Below, one piece after another: positions 32,713 through 40,943 of a stretch of 64,000 nt of DNA (position 1 is the first letter of the stretch; every line of letters starts with the position of its first letter). A model generated the notes under the pieces. The model saw only the letters and a list, made by a program, of their open reading frames with translations. It ran no database searches and was not told where the DNA came from. Both the position numbers and the translations under genes were made by a program. Origin of the DNA: Streptomyces sp. CB02009 (GTDB taxonomy: Bacteria; Actinomycetota; Actinomycetes; Streptomycetales; Streptomycetaceae); NCBI RefSeq assembly GCF_001905825.1, contig NZ_LIVV01000001.1, positions 289,299 to 353,298 on the forward strand, read 5' to 3'.

Positions 32713-34530
32713 GTGAGCGCCACCATCACCCCCGTCGACGCGTCCGCAGCCGACACCGTCCCCGCACCGGCTCCCCGGTGGCGGCGGTTCGTCCGGCCCG
32801 GGGCGGCACTGCTGTCCGGGCTCCTGCTCTACCTGAGCTTCCCGCCGCGCCCCCTGTGGTGGCTCGCGCTGCCCGCCTTCGCCCTGCTCGGCTGGAGCCT
32901 GCGGGGCCGCCGGCTGCGCGCCGGATTCGGCCTCGGGTACCTCGCCGGGCTCGGCTTCCTGCTGCCGCTCCTCGTCTGGACCGGCGAGGAGGTCGGCCCG
33001 GGGCCCTGGCTCGCCCTGGCCGCCGTCGAGGCGCTGTTCGTGGCCCTCGCCGGCCTCGGCATCGCGGCGGTCTCCCGGCTCCCGTGGTGGCCGTTCTTCG
33101 CCGCCGGGGTGTGGATCCTCTCGGAGGCGGTCCGCGCGCGCGTGCCCTTCGGAGGCTTCCCGTGGGGCAAGATCGCCTTCGGCCAGGCGGACGGGATGTT
33201 CCTGCCGCTGGCCGCCGTGGGCGGCACTCCGGTGCTCAGCTTCGCCGTCGCCCTCTGCGGCTTCGGCCTCTACGAGGCGTACCGCCAGATCCAGGCCCGC
33301 CGGGCCGCGGGGACGGAGACCGGCACGGTCCGCGACGAGGACACCGGCACCGGCGGGGACACCCGTACGGGCACCGGGGCCGGCGCGGGCAACGAGGTCG
33401 GCACGGGCACCGAAGGCGGTACGGACACCGAGGCCGGTGGCGTCGTCCCGGCCCGGACGCCCGCCACCGTCACGCCCGCCCGTACCGGCACCGGTACCGG
33501 GATCGAAGCGGCCGGCGGCGCCCGCCCCCGCCCCCTCCCGCGCGGCCCGCTCGTGGCCGCCGCGCTCGCCGTGCTCGTCCCGCTTGCCGGCGCCCTCGCG
33601 GCACTGCCGCTCGTCGACGACTCGGCCGAGGACGGCACCGCCACCGTCGCCGCGGTCCAGGGCAACGTGCCCCGCCTCGGCCTCGACTTCAACTCCCAGC
33701 GCCGGGCCGTCCTCGACAACCACGTCGCCCGCACCCGCGAACTCGCCGAGGACGTCAAGGCCGGCCGCGCGCCGCAGCCCGACTTCGTGCTGTGGCCCGA
33801 GAACTCCTCGGACATCGACCCGTACGCGAACGCCGACGCGGCCGACGTCATCGACGGCGCCGTCCGCGCGATCGGCGTCCCGACCGTGATCGGAGCGGTC
33901 ATCGCCCCCGAGACGAGCAAGCTCCGCAACACCCTCATCGAGTGGGACCCGGACCGCGGCCCCGTCGCCACCTACGACAAGCGGCACGTCCAGCCCTTCG
34001 GCGAGTACATCCCGATGCGGTCCCTCGTGCGCGTCTTCAACAGCAACGTCGACCGGGTGAGCCGCGACTTCGGCGCCGGTACGAAGGTCGGGGTCTTCGA
34101 CCTGGCCGGTACGAAGGTCGGCCTCGCCACCTGTTACGAGGCGGCCTTCGACTGGGCCGTGCGCGACACGGTCACCCATGGCGCCCAGCTCATCAGCGTC
34201 CCCAGCAACAACGCCACCTTCGGCCGCAGCGAGATGACCTACCAGCAGCTCGCCATGTCGCGGGTGCGGGCCGTCGAGCACAGCCGCGCGGTGGTCGTGC
34301 CCGTCACCAGCGGGGTCAGCGCCGTCATCCGCCCCGACGGCGAGATCGTCGCGGAGACGAAGATGTTCACCCCGGACGTCCTGGTCGAGAAGGTGCCGCT
34401 GCGCTCCTCGCTGACCCCGGCGACCCGGATGGGCACCCTGCCGGAGGCCCTCCTGGTGGCGCTCGCGGCCGCCGGTCTCGGCTGGTCGGCCTTCCGTTCG
34501 GTACGGGCCCGGCGCACCGCGGCGGAGTAG
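32713..34530 (+). CDS. lnt: Apolipoprotein N-acyltransferase
   Basis: 605 residues. It transfers a third acyl chain to the N-terminal Cys of lipoproteins on the outer membrane face. About six N-terminal helices (residues 25-195) precede a carbon-nitrogen hydrolase domain with the triad Glu363 (LWPENSSD), Lys423 (YDKRHVQPFGEYIP) and Cys474 (ATCYEAAF), then a last helix. Between the helices and the hydrolase domain lies an unusual Gly/Thr-rich insert of about 70 residues (about 200-270) coded by hexanucleotide-like repeats. GTG start. It follows the two-helix protein by 85 bp. Confidence 0.93.
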   Translation: MSATITPVDASAADTVPAPAPRWRRFVRPGAALLSGLLLYLSFPPRPLWWLALPAFALLGWSLRGRRLRAGFGLGYLAGLGFLLPLLVWTGEEVGPGPWLALAAVEALFVALAGLGIAAVSRLPWWPFFAAGVWILSEAVRARVPFGGFPWGKIAFGQADGMFLPLAAVGGTPVLSFAVALCGFGLYEAYRQIQARRAAGTETGTVRDEDTGTGGDTRTGTGAGAGNEVGTGTEGGTDTEAGGVVPARTPATVTPARTGTGTGIEAAGGARPRPLPRGPLVAAALAVLVPLAGALAALPLVDDSAEDGTATVAAVQGNVPRLGLDFNSQRRAVLDNHVARTRELAEDVKAGRAPQPDFVLWPENSSDIDPYANADAADVIDGAVRAIGVPTVIGAVIAPETSKLRNTLIEWDPDRGPVATYDKRHVQPFGEYIPMRSLVRVFNSNVDRVSRDFGAGTKVGVFDLAGTKVGLATCYEAAFDWAVRDTVTHGAQLISVPSNNATFGRSEMTYQQLAMSRVRAVEHSRAVVVPVTSGVSAVIRPDGEIVAETKMFTPDVLVEKVPLRSSLTPATRMGTLPEALLVALAAAGLGWSAFRSVRARRTAAE

Positions 34531-34606
34531 CCGGGTCCGCACCGGGGCGGAGGAGGCGGGTCCGCCGCCCGGGTGGGGCGGTCCGCGGATGATCTAGGGT
34601 CGGTGC

Positions 34607-35089
34607 ATGGCTACCCCTGACTTCATCCGGGCCCTGCGAGAGACCGCCGGCCACCAGCTCCTCTTCCTGCCCGGAGTGAGCGCCGTGGTCTTCGACGACC
34701 AGGGCAGGGTGCTGCTCGGCCGGCGCGCCGACAACGGACGCTGGGCGATCGTCGGGGGCATCATCGAGCCCGGCGAGCAGCCCGCCGACTGCGCGGTGCG
34801 CGAGGTCTTCGAGGAGACGGCCGTGCGCTGCGAGGTCGAGCGGGTCGTCCTCGTCGAGACCCTGCGCAAGCCCGTCGTCTACCCCAACGGCGACCAGTGC
34901 CAGTTCGTGGACATCTCCTTCCGCTGCCGCGCGGTCGGCGGCGAGGCGCGGGTCAACGACGACGAGTCGACCGAGGTCGGCTGGTTCGACGTGAACGACC
35001 TGCCGGAGATGAAGCGCTTCTCGCTGCTGCGGATCGAGAAGGCGCTCGCCGATGAACCCACATGGTTCCGCACCACAGCAACCAGCTGA
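34607..35089 (+). CDS. Nudix hydrolase
   Basis: 160 residues with a complete Nudix box: GGIIEPGEQPADCAVREVFEET at about residues 46-67, matching G-x5-E-x7-REU-x-EE-x-G-U except that the final Gly is Ala. The family cleaves nucleoside diphosphates linked to another group; the substrate is not readable. ATG 34607. Confidence 0.93.
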   Translation: MATPDFIRALRETAGHQLLFLPGVSAVVFDDQGRVLLGRRADNGRWAIVGGIIEPGEQPADCAVREVFEETAVRCEVERVVLVETLRKPVVYPNGDQCQFVDISFRCRAVGGEARVNDDESTEVGWFDVNDLPEMKRFSLLRIEKALADEPTWFRTTATS

Positions 35090-35144
35090 ACTATGGGCCC
35101 GGAACACATCGGTGGGGGAGTGGGCGCTTCATAGGGTGCGGAGC

Positions 35145-35987
35145 ATGAGCGCCCCCATCACCGCCCCCCACGGCACCGGGACGGACCTCGGTTCGCCCGC
35201 CGCCGCACCCCAGCCCCGTGCCGTCGTCCTCGACCTGACCGGCCGCACCGCGCTCGTCACCGGCGCGGCCGGCGGTATCGGGCGCGCCTGCGCGCTGCGG
35301 CTCGCCGCCTCGGGGGCTCAGGTCAGAGCCGTCGACCGGGCGGCCGAAGGCCTGGAGACCCTCGTCGAGGAGGCCGCCGAGCTCCCCGGGAGCCTCCAAC
35401 CCCGGCTCCTCGACCTCACCGACCTGGACGCCGCAGAGGCGGCGGCGGACGGCGCCGACATCCTCGTCAACAACGCCGGACTCCAGCTCGTCCGCCCCAT
35501 CGAGGAGTTCCCGCCGGACGTCTTCCACACCGTGCTCACGGTCATGTTGGAAGCCCCCTTCCGGCTGATCCGCGGAGCCCTTCCGCACATGTACGCCCAG
35601 GGCTGGGGCCGGATCGTCAACCTCTCCTCCGTCCACGGGCTGCGCGCCTCCCCCTTCAAGTCCGCGTACGTGGCCGCCAAGCACGGCCTGGAGGGGCTCT
35701 CCAAGACCGCCGCCCTCGAAGGCGCCCCGCACGGGGTCACCTCCAACTGCGTCAACCCCGGCTATGTGCGGACCCCGCTCGTGGAACGGCAGATCGCCGA
35801 CCAGGCCGCCGCCCACGGCATTCCGCCCGAGCGCGTCCTCTCCGAGGTCCTGCTGAAGGACTCGGCGCTCAAGCGGCTCATCGAGCCCGACGAGGTCGCC
35901 GAGGCCGTGCTCTATCTCTGCACCCCCCAGGCCTCGTTCATCACGGGTACCTCCCTGACCGTCGACGGCGGCTGGACCGCCCACTGA
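35145..35987 (+). CDS. 3-hydroxybutyrate dehydrogenase (SDR family)
   Basis: 280 residues. An extra hydrophilic lead of about 25 residues comes first, then the cofactor loop TGAAGGIGRA, NNAGLQLV, and the catalytic Ser-Tyr-Lys in NLSSVHGL and SAYVAAKHG. The late LLKDSALKRLIEPDEVAEAVLYL region and the sequence as a whole resemble D-3-hydroxybutyrate dehydrogenases, which oxidise 3-hydroxybutyrate to acetoacetate with NAD. ATG 35145. It is followed by a hairpin and then the PucR-type regulator. Confidence 0.88.
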   Translation: MSAPITAPHGTGTDLGSPAAAPQPRAVVLDLTGRTALVTGAAGGIGRACALRLAASGAQVRAVDRAAEGLETLVEEAAELPGSLQPRLLDLTDLDAAEAAADGADILVNNAGLQLVRPIEEFPPDVFHTVLTVMLEAPFRLIRGALPHMYAQGWGRIVNLSSVHGLRASPFKSAYVAAKHGLEGLSKTAALEGAPHGVTSNCVNPGYVRTPLVERQIADQAAAHGIPPERVLSEVLLKDSALKRLIEPDEVAEAVLYLCTPQASFITGTSLTVDGGWTAH

Positions 35988-35993
35988 GGAACG

Positions 35994-36027
35994 CCCCAGA
36001 GGCCCCCCGCTCACGGCGCCTCCGGGG
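35994..36027 (+). terminator. Hairpin after the 3-hydroxybutyrate dehydrogenase
   Basis: CCCC-A-GAGGC pairs with GCCTC-C-GGGG around a 14-base loop, starting 7 bp after the stop. Confidence 0.5.
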
Positions 36028-36147
36028 CCGCCGCCCCCGTGGCGCCCCCGGGGCCCCTGCCCCTGGCGCCCTTGGTGTCCCTGCTTCCCCGTGAAGGTCG
36101 TCCACAGGGGTGGTGCGACCACACGTTCGGCAGGTATCCCTGTGTCC

Positions 36148-38040
36148 ATGTCCCACGAACACGTCTCCTACCTCGAACTCCTCACCAGGGGAGCCGCGAC
36201 GGAGGCCTACGACCGGCCCGTGCTGCTCGCCCGTGCGAGCGGCGCGGGCCCGGAGGCGCTGGCCGAGCTGGAAGAGGCCAAGCAGCTCGCCCTGCGGGTC
36301 CGGGCCGAGCTGGAGGGGCGGCGACGCCGCGAGGCGGAACTGTCCGCGCTCTTCGCCACCGCCCACGACCTCGCGGGACTCCGCGACCTCGACGCGGTCC
36401 TGCGCGCCATCGTCCAGCGCGCCCGCGCGCTCCTCGGCACGGAGTGCGCCTATCTGAGCCTCAACGACCCGGCCGCCGGCGACACGTACATGCGGGTCAC
36501 CGAGGGCTCGGTCTCCGCCCGCTTCCAGCAGCTCCGGCTGGGCATGGGAGAGGGACTCGGCGGCCTCGTCGCCCAGACGGCCCGCCCGTACGTCACCGAC
36601 GACTACTTCGACGACGCGCGCTTCCAGCACACCCGGACCATCGACACGGCCGTACGGGACGAGGGCCTCGTCGCCATCCTGGGCGTCCCGCTCAGCCTCG
36701 GCAGCCAGGTCATCGGCGTCCTCTTCGCCGCCGACCGACGGGCCAGGGTCTTCGAACGCGAACAGGTCGCGCTGCTCGGATCCTTCGCCGCGCACGCCGC
36801 CGTCGCGATCGACACCGCCAACCTCCTCGCCGAGACCCGCTCGGCCCTCGCCGAGCTGGAGCGCGCCAACGACATCATCCGGGAGCACAGCGGCGTCATC
36901 GAGCGCGCGTCCGAGGTCCACGACCGGCTGTCCGAACTCGTCCTGCACGGCGGCGGCGTCCACGACGTCGCCCACGCCGTCTCCGAGGTCCTCGGCGGAA
37001 CCGTCGAGTTCACCGAGGAGGGCGCCGGAACCGCCCGCCGCGCCGGGGGCCACGCCGTCCGCGAGGGCGACGACTGGGTCGCCGCCGTCTCCGCCGGCGG
37101 CGAGACCCTGGGCGCCCTCGTGCTGCACGGGCAGCCGGACCTCGACCCGGTCGACCAGCGCACCCTGGAGCGGGCCGCCCTCGTCACCTCCCTCCTCCTG
37201 CTCGCCCGCCGCTCGGCGGGCGAGGCCGAGCAGCGGGTACGGGGCGAACTCCTCGACGACCTCCTCGACGCCCCCGACCGCGACCGACGGCTCCTCAAGG
37301 AGCGCGCCGCCCGGCTGCGTACCGACAGCGAAGCCCCGCACGTGGTGCTCGCCGCACGGATCGACCGGGCCGGCGGCACGGCCGACCAGGACACCGGAGG
37401 CCGCGAGAGCGCCGACCGCCAGCGCCTCTGGTCGGCGGCCACCCACCTGGCCGCCACCCGCCACGGACTCGCCTCCGCCCGCGACGGCGGAACGGTCCTG
37501 CTGCTGCCCCTCGGCCCCGGCGAGAGCGCCGCCGAGCTCGCCCGGCAGACCGCGCGGGGCCTCGGCGGCACCCTGCGCGAACCCGTCACCGTCGGCGCCT
37601 CCGCTCCCGTACGGGCACCCCTCGACCACCCGGACCAGGTGGCCGTCGCGTACGAGGAGGCCCGCCGCTGCCTCGACGCGCTCCGCCTCCTGCACCGGGC
37701 CGGCCAGGGCGCCGCGGCCGAGGACCTCGGCTTCCTCGGCCTGCTGCTCGCCGACGGCCGGGACATCGGCGGCTTCGTCGACCGGACGGTGGGTCAGGTC
37801 GTCGCCTACGACCGGCGCCGGGGCACGGACCTGATCCGCACCATGGACGCCTACTTCGCGAGCGGCATGAGCCCGGCCCGTACCAAGGACGAACTCCACG
37901 TCCACGTCAACACGGTGGCGCAGCGTCTCGAGCGGATCGGACGCCTCCTCGGCCCGGACTGGCAGTCCCCGGCCCGCGCCCTGGAGATCCAGCTGGCGCT
38001 GCGCCTGCACGCCCTGGCGGACGCGGTCACGACCCCATGA
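36148..38040 (+). CDS. GAF-PucR/CdaR family transcriptional regulator
   Basis: 630 residues. A short coiled coil (about 40-65) precedes a GAF sensor domain (about 70-215, LRAIVQRARALLGTECAYLSL and LGVPLSLGSQVIGVLF), a second coiled coil, a middle domain with diverged nucleotide-cyclase-like character, and a C-terminal PucR helix-turn-helix (ARTKDELHVHVNTVAQRLERI). Such regulators activate catabolic genes. It sits between the 3-hydroxybutyrate dehydrogenase and the convergent MHS transporter and may control both. ATG 36148. Confidence 0.9.
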   Translation: MSHEHVSYLELLTRGAATEAYDRPVLLARASGAGPEALAELEEAKQLALRVRAELEGRRRREAELSALFATAHDLAGLRDLDAVLRAIVQRARALLGTECAYLSLNDPAAGDTYMRVTEGSVSARFQQLRLGMGEGLGGLVAQTARPYVTDDYFDDARFQHTRTIDTAVRDEGLVAILGVPLSLGSQVIGVLFAADRRARVFEREQVALLGSFAAHAAVAIDTANLLAETRSALAELERANDIIREHSGVIERASEVHDRLSELVLHGGGVHDVAHAVSEVLGGTVEFTEEGAGTARRAGGHAVREGDDWVAAVSAGGETLGALVLHGQPDLDPVDQRTLERAALVTSLLLLARRSAGEAEQRVRGELLDDLLDAPDRDRRLLKERAARLRTDSEAPHVVLAARIDRAGGTADQDTGGRESADRQRLWSAATHLAATRHGLASARDGGTVLLLPLGPGESAAELARQTARGLGGTLREPVTVGASAPVRAPLDHPDQVAVAYEEARRCLDALRLLHRAGQGAAAEDLGFLGLLLADGRDIGGFVDRTVGQVVAYDRRRGTDLIRTMDAYFASGMSPARTKDELHVHVNTVAQRLERIGRLLGPDWQSPARALEIQLALRLHALADAVTTP

Positions 38041-38045
38041 GAAAG

Positions 38046-38082
38046 GCCCGGTGCCCCGCTCGTCGCGAGCGGGGCACCGGGC
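38046..38082. terminator. Strong bidirectional hairpin
   Basis: GCCCGGTGCCCCGCTCG pairs perfectly with its complement (17 bp) around a TCG loop, with A residues before and TTT after. It lies between the convergent regulator and MHS transporter genes and can end both messages. Confidence 0.9.
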
Positions 38083-38117
38083 TTTCACGGATGTCCTGGA
38101 AGGAAACGCCCCGGGAC

Positions 38118-39485
38118 TCAGGCGTCGGCGCCGACCTTGGCGTCCGCGGGGGTCCGCTCCTCGATCTCCCCGAGGTCGCGGTCGCGGGTCTCCTTGGCGC
38201 AGGCGATGGCGACCACGGTGAGCAGCGCGGCGGCGATCACGTACAGGGCGATCGGAGTCGAGTTCCCGTAGTCGGCGAGGAGCGCCGTCGCGATGAGCGG
38301 GGCGGGCGCGCCGGCGGCCACAGAGGAGAACTGGGCGCCGATGGAGGCACCGGAGTACCGCATCCGGGTCGCGAACATCTCGGAGAAGAAGGCGGCCTGC
38401 GGCGCGTACATCGCCCCGTGGAGGACCAGGCCGACCGTCACGGCGAGCAGCAGCGAGCCGAAGGTGCCCCGGTCGATGAGCGCGAAGAACGGGAACATCC
38501 AGGCGCCGACACCGATGGCGCCGATCAGGTACACGGGACGGCGGCCGACGCGGTCGGAGAGCGCGCCCCAGAGCGGGATCACGGCGAAGTGGACGGCGGA
38601 GCCGATGAGGACGGCGTTCAGCGCGGTCTGCTTGGAGAGCCCGACCTGGGTGGTCGCGTAGACCAGGATGAACGCGGTGATCACGTAGTACGAGATGTTC
38701 TCCGCCATGCGGGCGCCCATCGCGACGAGCACGTCCCGCCAGTGGTGCCGCAGGACGGCGACCAGCGGCATCTTCTCGACCTGGCCGGCGACGGCCTTGC
38801 GCTCCTCGGCGGCGGCGAGGGCCGCCTTGAAGACGGGCGACTCGTCGACGGAGAGCCGGATCCAGAGGCCGACGATCACGAGCACGCCGGAGAGCAGGAA
38901 GGGGATGCGCCAGCCCCACGAGGCGAAGGCGTCCTCGGAGAGCAGCGCGGTCAGCGCGGACAGCACACCGGTCGCCAGCAGCTGACCGGCCGGGGCACCG
39001 GTCTGCGGCCACGAGGCCCAGAACCCGCGCCGCTTGGCGTCCCCGTGCTCGGACACCAGCAGGACGGCGCCGCCCCACTCACCACCGAGCGCGAACCCCT
39101 GCACGAGCCGCAGCACCGTCAGCAGCACCGGCGCGGCGGACCCGACGGTCGCGTGCGTCGGCAGCAGACCGATGGCGAAGGTGGCCCCGCCCATCAGCAG
39201 CAGGCTGAGCACCAGCAGCTTCTTCCGCCCGAGGCGGTCGCCGTAGTGCCCGAACACCAGCGCCCCGAGGGGCCGCGCGGCGAACCCGACCGCGTACGTC
39301 AGGAAGGACAGCAGGGTCCCGACGAGCGGATCGGACTCGGGAAAGAACAGCTTGTTGAACACGAGAGCGGCGGCGGACCCGTACAGGAAGAAGTCGTACC
39401 ACTCGATGGTGGTGCCGATGAGACTGGCGGCGACGATCCGCTTGAGGGAACCGGGTGGCGTCGGGGAGGTTGTTGCGGCGGCCAT
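38118..39485 (-). CDS. MHS-family MFS transporter (metabolite:H+ symporter)
   Basis: 455 residues with 12 helices and the MHS signature: SLIGTTIEWYDFFLYGSAA in TM1, GHYGDRLGRKKLLV as motif A after TM2, QGFALGGEWGGAVLL in TM4 and FASWPQTGAPAGQLL-type loop. The class imports organic acids, betaines or aromatic acids. Its neighbours (3-hydroxybutyrate dehydrogenase, PucR regulator) suggest a short-chain hydroxy or keto acid; that is inference. ATG 39485. Confidence 0.92.
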   Translation of the reverse strand: MAAATTSPTPPGSLKRIVAASLIGTTIEWYDFFLYGSAAALVFNKLFFPESDPLVGTLLSFLTYAVGFAARPLGALVFGHYGDRLGRKKLLVLSLLLMGGATFAIGLLPTHATVGSAAPVLLTVLRLVQGFALGGEWGGAVLLVSEHGDAKRRGFWASWPQTGAPAGQLLATGVLSALTALLSEDAFASWGWRIPFLLSGVLVIVGLWIRLSVDESPVFKAALAAAEERKAVAGQVEKMPLVAVLRHHWRDVLVAMGARMAENISYYVITAFILVYATTQVGLSKQTALNAVLIGSAVHFAVIPLWGALSDRVGRRPVYLIGAIGVGAWMFPFFALIDRGTFGSLLLAVTVGLVLHGAMYAPQAAFFSEMFATRMRYSGASIGAQFSSVAAGAPAPLIATALLADYGNSTPIALYVIAAALLTVVAIACAKETRDRDLGEIEERTPADAKVGADA

Positions 39486-39561
39486 GTGCACCACTTCCAG
39501 GCAAGTACGGGGACGATTCGGTGTCGCCACACCGTAGGAAGCGGCAGGTCAGGGGCGTATG

Positions 39562-39574
39562 TGGTGGGACACCA
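39562..39574. promoter_or_regulatory. Inverted repeat upstream of the MHS transporter
   Basis: TGGTG-GGA-CACCA, a perfect 5-bp inverted repeat, 77 bp upstream of the transporter start. A candidate binding site, for example for the PucR-type regulator. Confidence 0.4.
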
Positions 39575-39639
39575 TAGTTCGCCTGCGCTGTGTGCGCCCG
39601 GCCGCCATGGCCTGCTGTCGGGACCCTTGCCGCGAGAAC

Positions 39640-40824
39640 TCAGAACCGCACCGGCAGCGCGATCAATCCGCGGGCCCGCATCGACGGCCGCCACCGCAGA
39701 TCGTCACGAGGCGCGGCCAGTTCCAGATCGGGGAACCGGCGCAGAAGCGTGCTCACGGCGATCTGTGTCTCCAGCCGTGCCAGAGGGGCGCCCACGCAGT
39801 AGTGGATGCCGTGACCGAGCGCCAGATGACCGCCGTCCCGTCTGTGCACATCGAGTCGGTCGGGGTCGGGGAAGCGGTCAGGGTCACGGTTGGCGGAGGC
39901 CAGCGACAGCATGACGGTCTCCCCTGCCGGGATGGTGACCCCGCCGATCTCCACGTCGTCGACCGGGAACCGGCGGATGGCCAGCAGCGCCGGGCCGTCG
40001 AAGCGGGCGAACTCCTCGACCGCGCCTTCGACCTTGTCCGGGTTGTCGCGCAGCTCGGCCAGTTGCTCCGGATGGTCCAGCAGCGCCAGCACAGCGGTGC
40101 CGATCAGCTGCACCGTGTTCTCGTAGCCGGCGAACAGGATGAGGAACGCCAGCGAAGTCAGCTCGTCCTCGGTGAGTCGGTCACCGTCGTCGCGCGCGTC
40201 GATCAGATCGGACAACAGGTCGTTGCCGCGGGTACGGCGCTTGTCGGCGATCAGTTGCGGAAAGTACGTCAGCATCGCGGCCACGGCTCGCTTCGCCGCG
40301 CCGGGGTTCCGGGGATCCGGGGCGATCAGTGCGTCGGTCCAGGCGCGGAAGTCTCGGCGTGCGTCCTGCTCGACGCCGAGCAGGTCGCAGATGACGGTGA
40401 TCGGCAGCGGCGTGGCGAACTCGGCGATGAGGTCGGCGTGCCCGCGGTCGGCCACGGCGTCCAGCAGCCGGTCGGCCAGGAGCTGAATGCCCGGGCGCAT
40501 CCGGTCCACGCGGCCGGGCGTGAACGCCTTGGTGACAAGCCGCCTGATGCGGGTGTGGTCGGGCGGGTCCATGTTCAGCAGGTTGGCGTCGAGGGCCGGA
40601 GGCAGTGAGAAGCCTCGGTAGTTGCCGGGGAGCCGATGTGCCTTGTCCAGCGAGAGTCGTGGATCGGCCAGCAGTCGGCGTACGTCCGCGTAGCGGGTGA
40701 CGACCCATACGGGCATACCGTCCGGCCCGGTGATCCGATGCGCGGGCCCGGCCTCCCGGAGCCTGGCATACGTGGTGTGAGGGTCGGAGACCAGCGCGGA
40801 CAGGTCAGGGGAGACAGTAGCCAT
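39640..40824 (-). CDS. Cytochrome P450
   Basis: 394 residues of class I bacterial P450 (CYP105/107-like). The heme loop is LGHGIHYCVGAPLAR with Cys343. The K-helix ExxR is EFAR in AVEEFARFDGP, and the I helix FAGYENT is at 231-237. In the I helix the acid Glu235 is present, but the usual following Thr is Asn236. The first position of the heme loop is Leu rather than Phe. No ferredoxin gene lies next to it. Slightly lower third-position GC than its neighbours hints at a more recent origin. ATG 40824. Confidence 0.92.
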   Translation of the reverse strand: MATVSPDLSALVSDPHTTYARLREAGPAHRITGPDGMPVWVVTRYADVRRLLADPRLSLDKAHRLPGNYRGFSLPPALDANLLNMDPPDHTRIRRLVTKAFTPGRVDRMRPGIQLLADRLLDAVADRGHADLIAEFATPLPITVICDLLGVEQDARRDFRAWTDALIAPDPRNPGAAKRAVAAMLTYFPQLIADKRRTRGNDLLSDLIDARDDGDRLTEDELTSLAFLILFAGYENTVQLIGTAVLALLDHPEQLAELRDNPDKVEGAVEEFARFDGPALLAIRRFPVDDVEIGGVTIPAGETVMLSLASANRDPDRFPDPDRLDVHRRDGGHLALGHGIHYCVGAPLARLETQIAVSTLLRRFPDLELAAPRDDLRWRPSMRARGLIALPVRF

Positions 40825-40885
40825 GATCGGCAGCCTAAGCCGATCATCCGGTGCCGCCGAGCGGTTTCCGTGAGGAGCGCCGGGA

Positions 40886-40913
40886 GCCCGGCCCCCGGAA
40901 GCGGGGGCCGGGC
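40886..40913 (-). terminator. Strong hairpin after the peptidase fusion gene
   Basis: GCCCGGCCCCCG-GAAG-CGGGGGCCGGGC, a perfect 12-bp stem with a GNRA-like tetraloop, 31 bp after the peptidase stop. It separates that gene from the P450. Confidence 0.8.
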
Positions 40914-40943
40914 CGGTTGGGGCGGTTCGGTGGGGGGCTGGTC

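Noticed and set aside
36039..39914. 1291-codon plus-strand frame across the PucR and MHS genes
   Set aside because: Arg/Pro-rich shadow of the PucR gene in another frame, then antisense to the MHS transporter.
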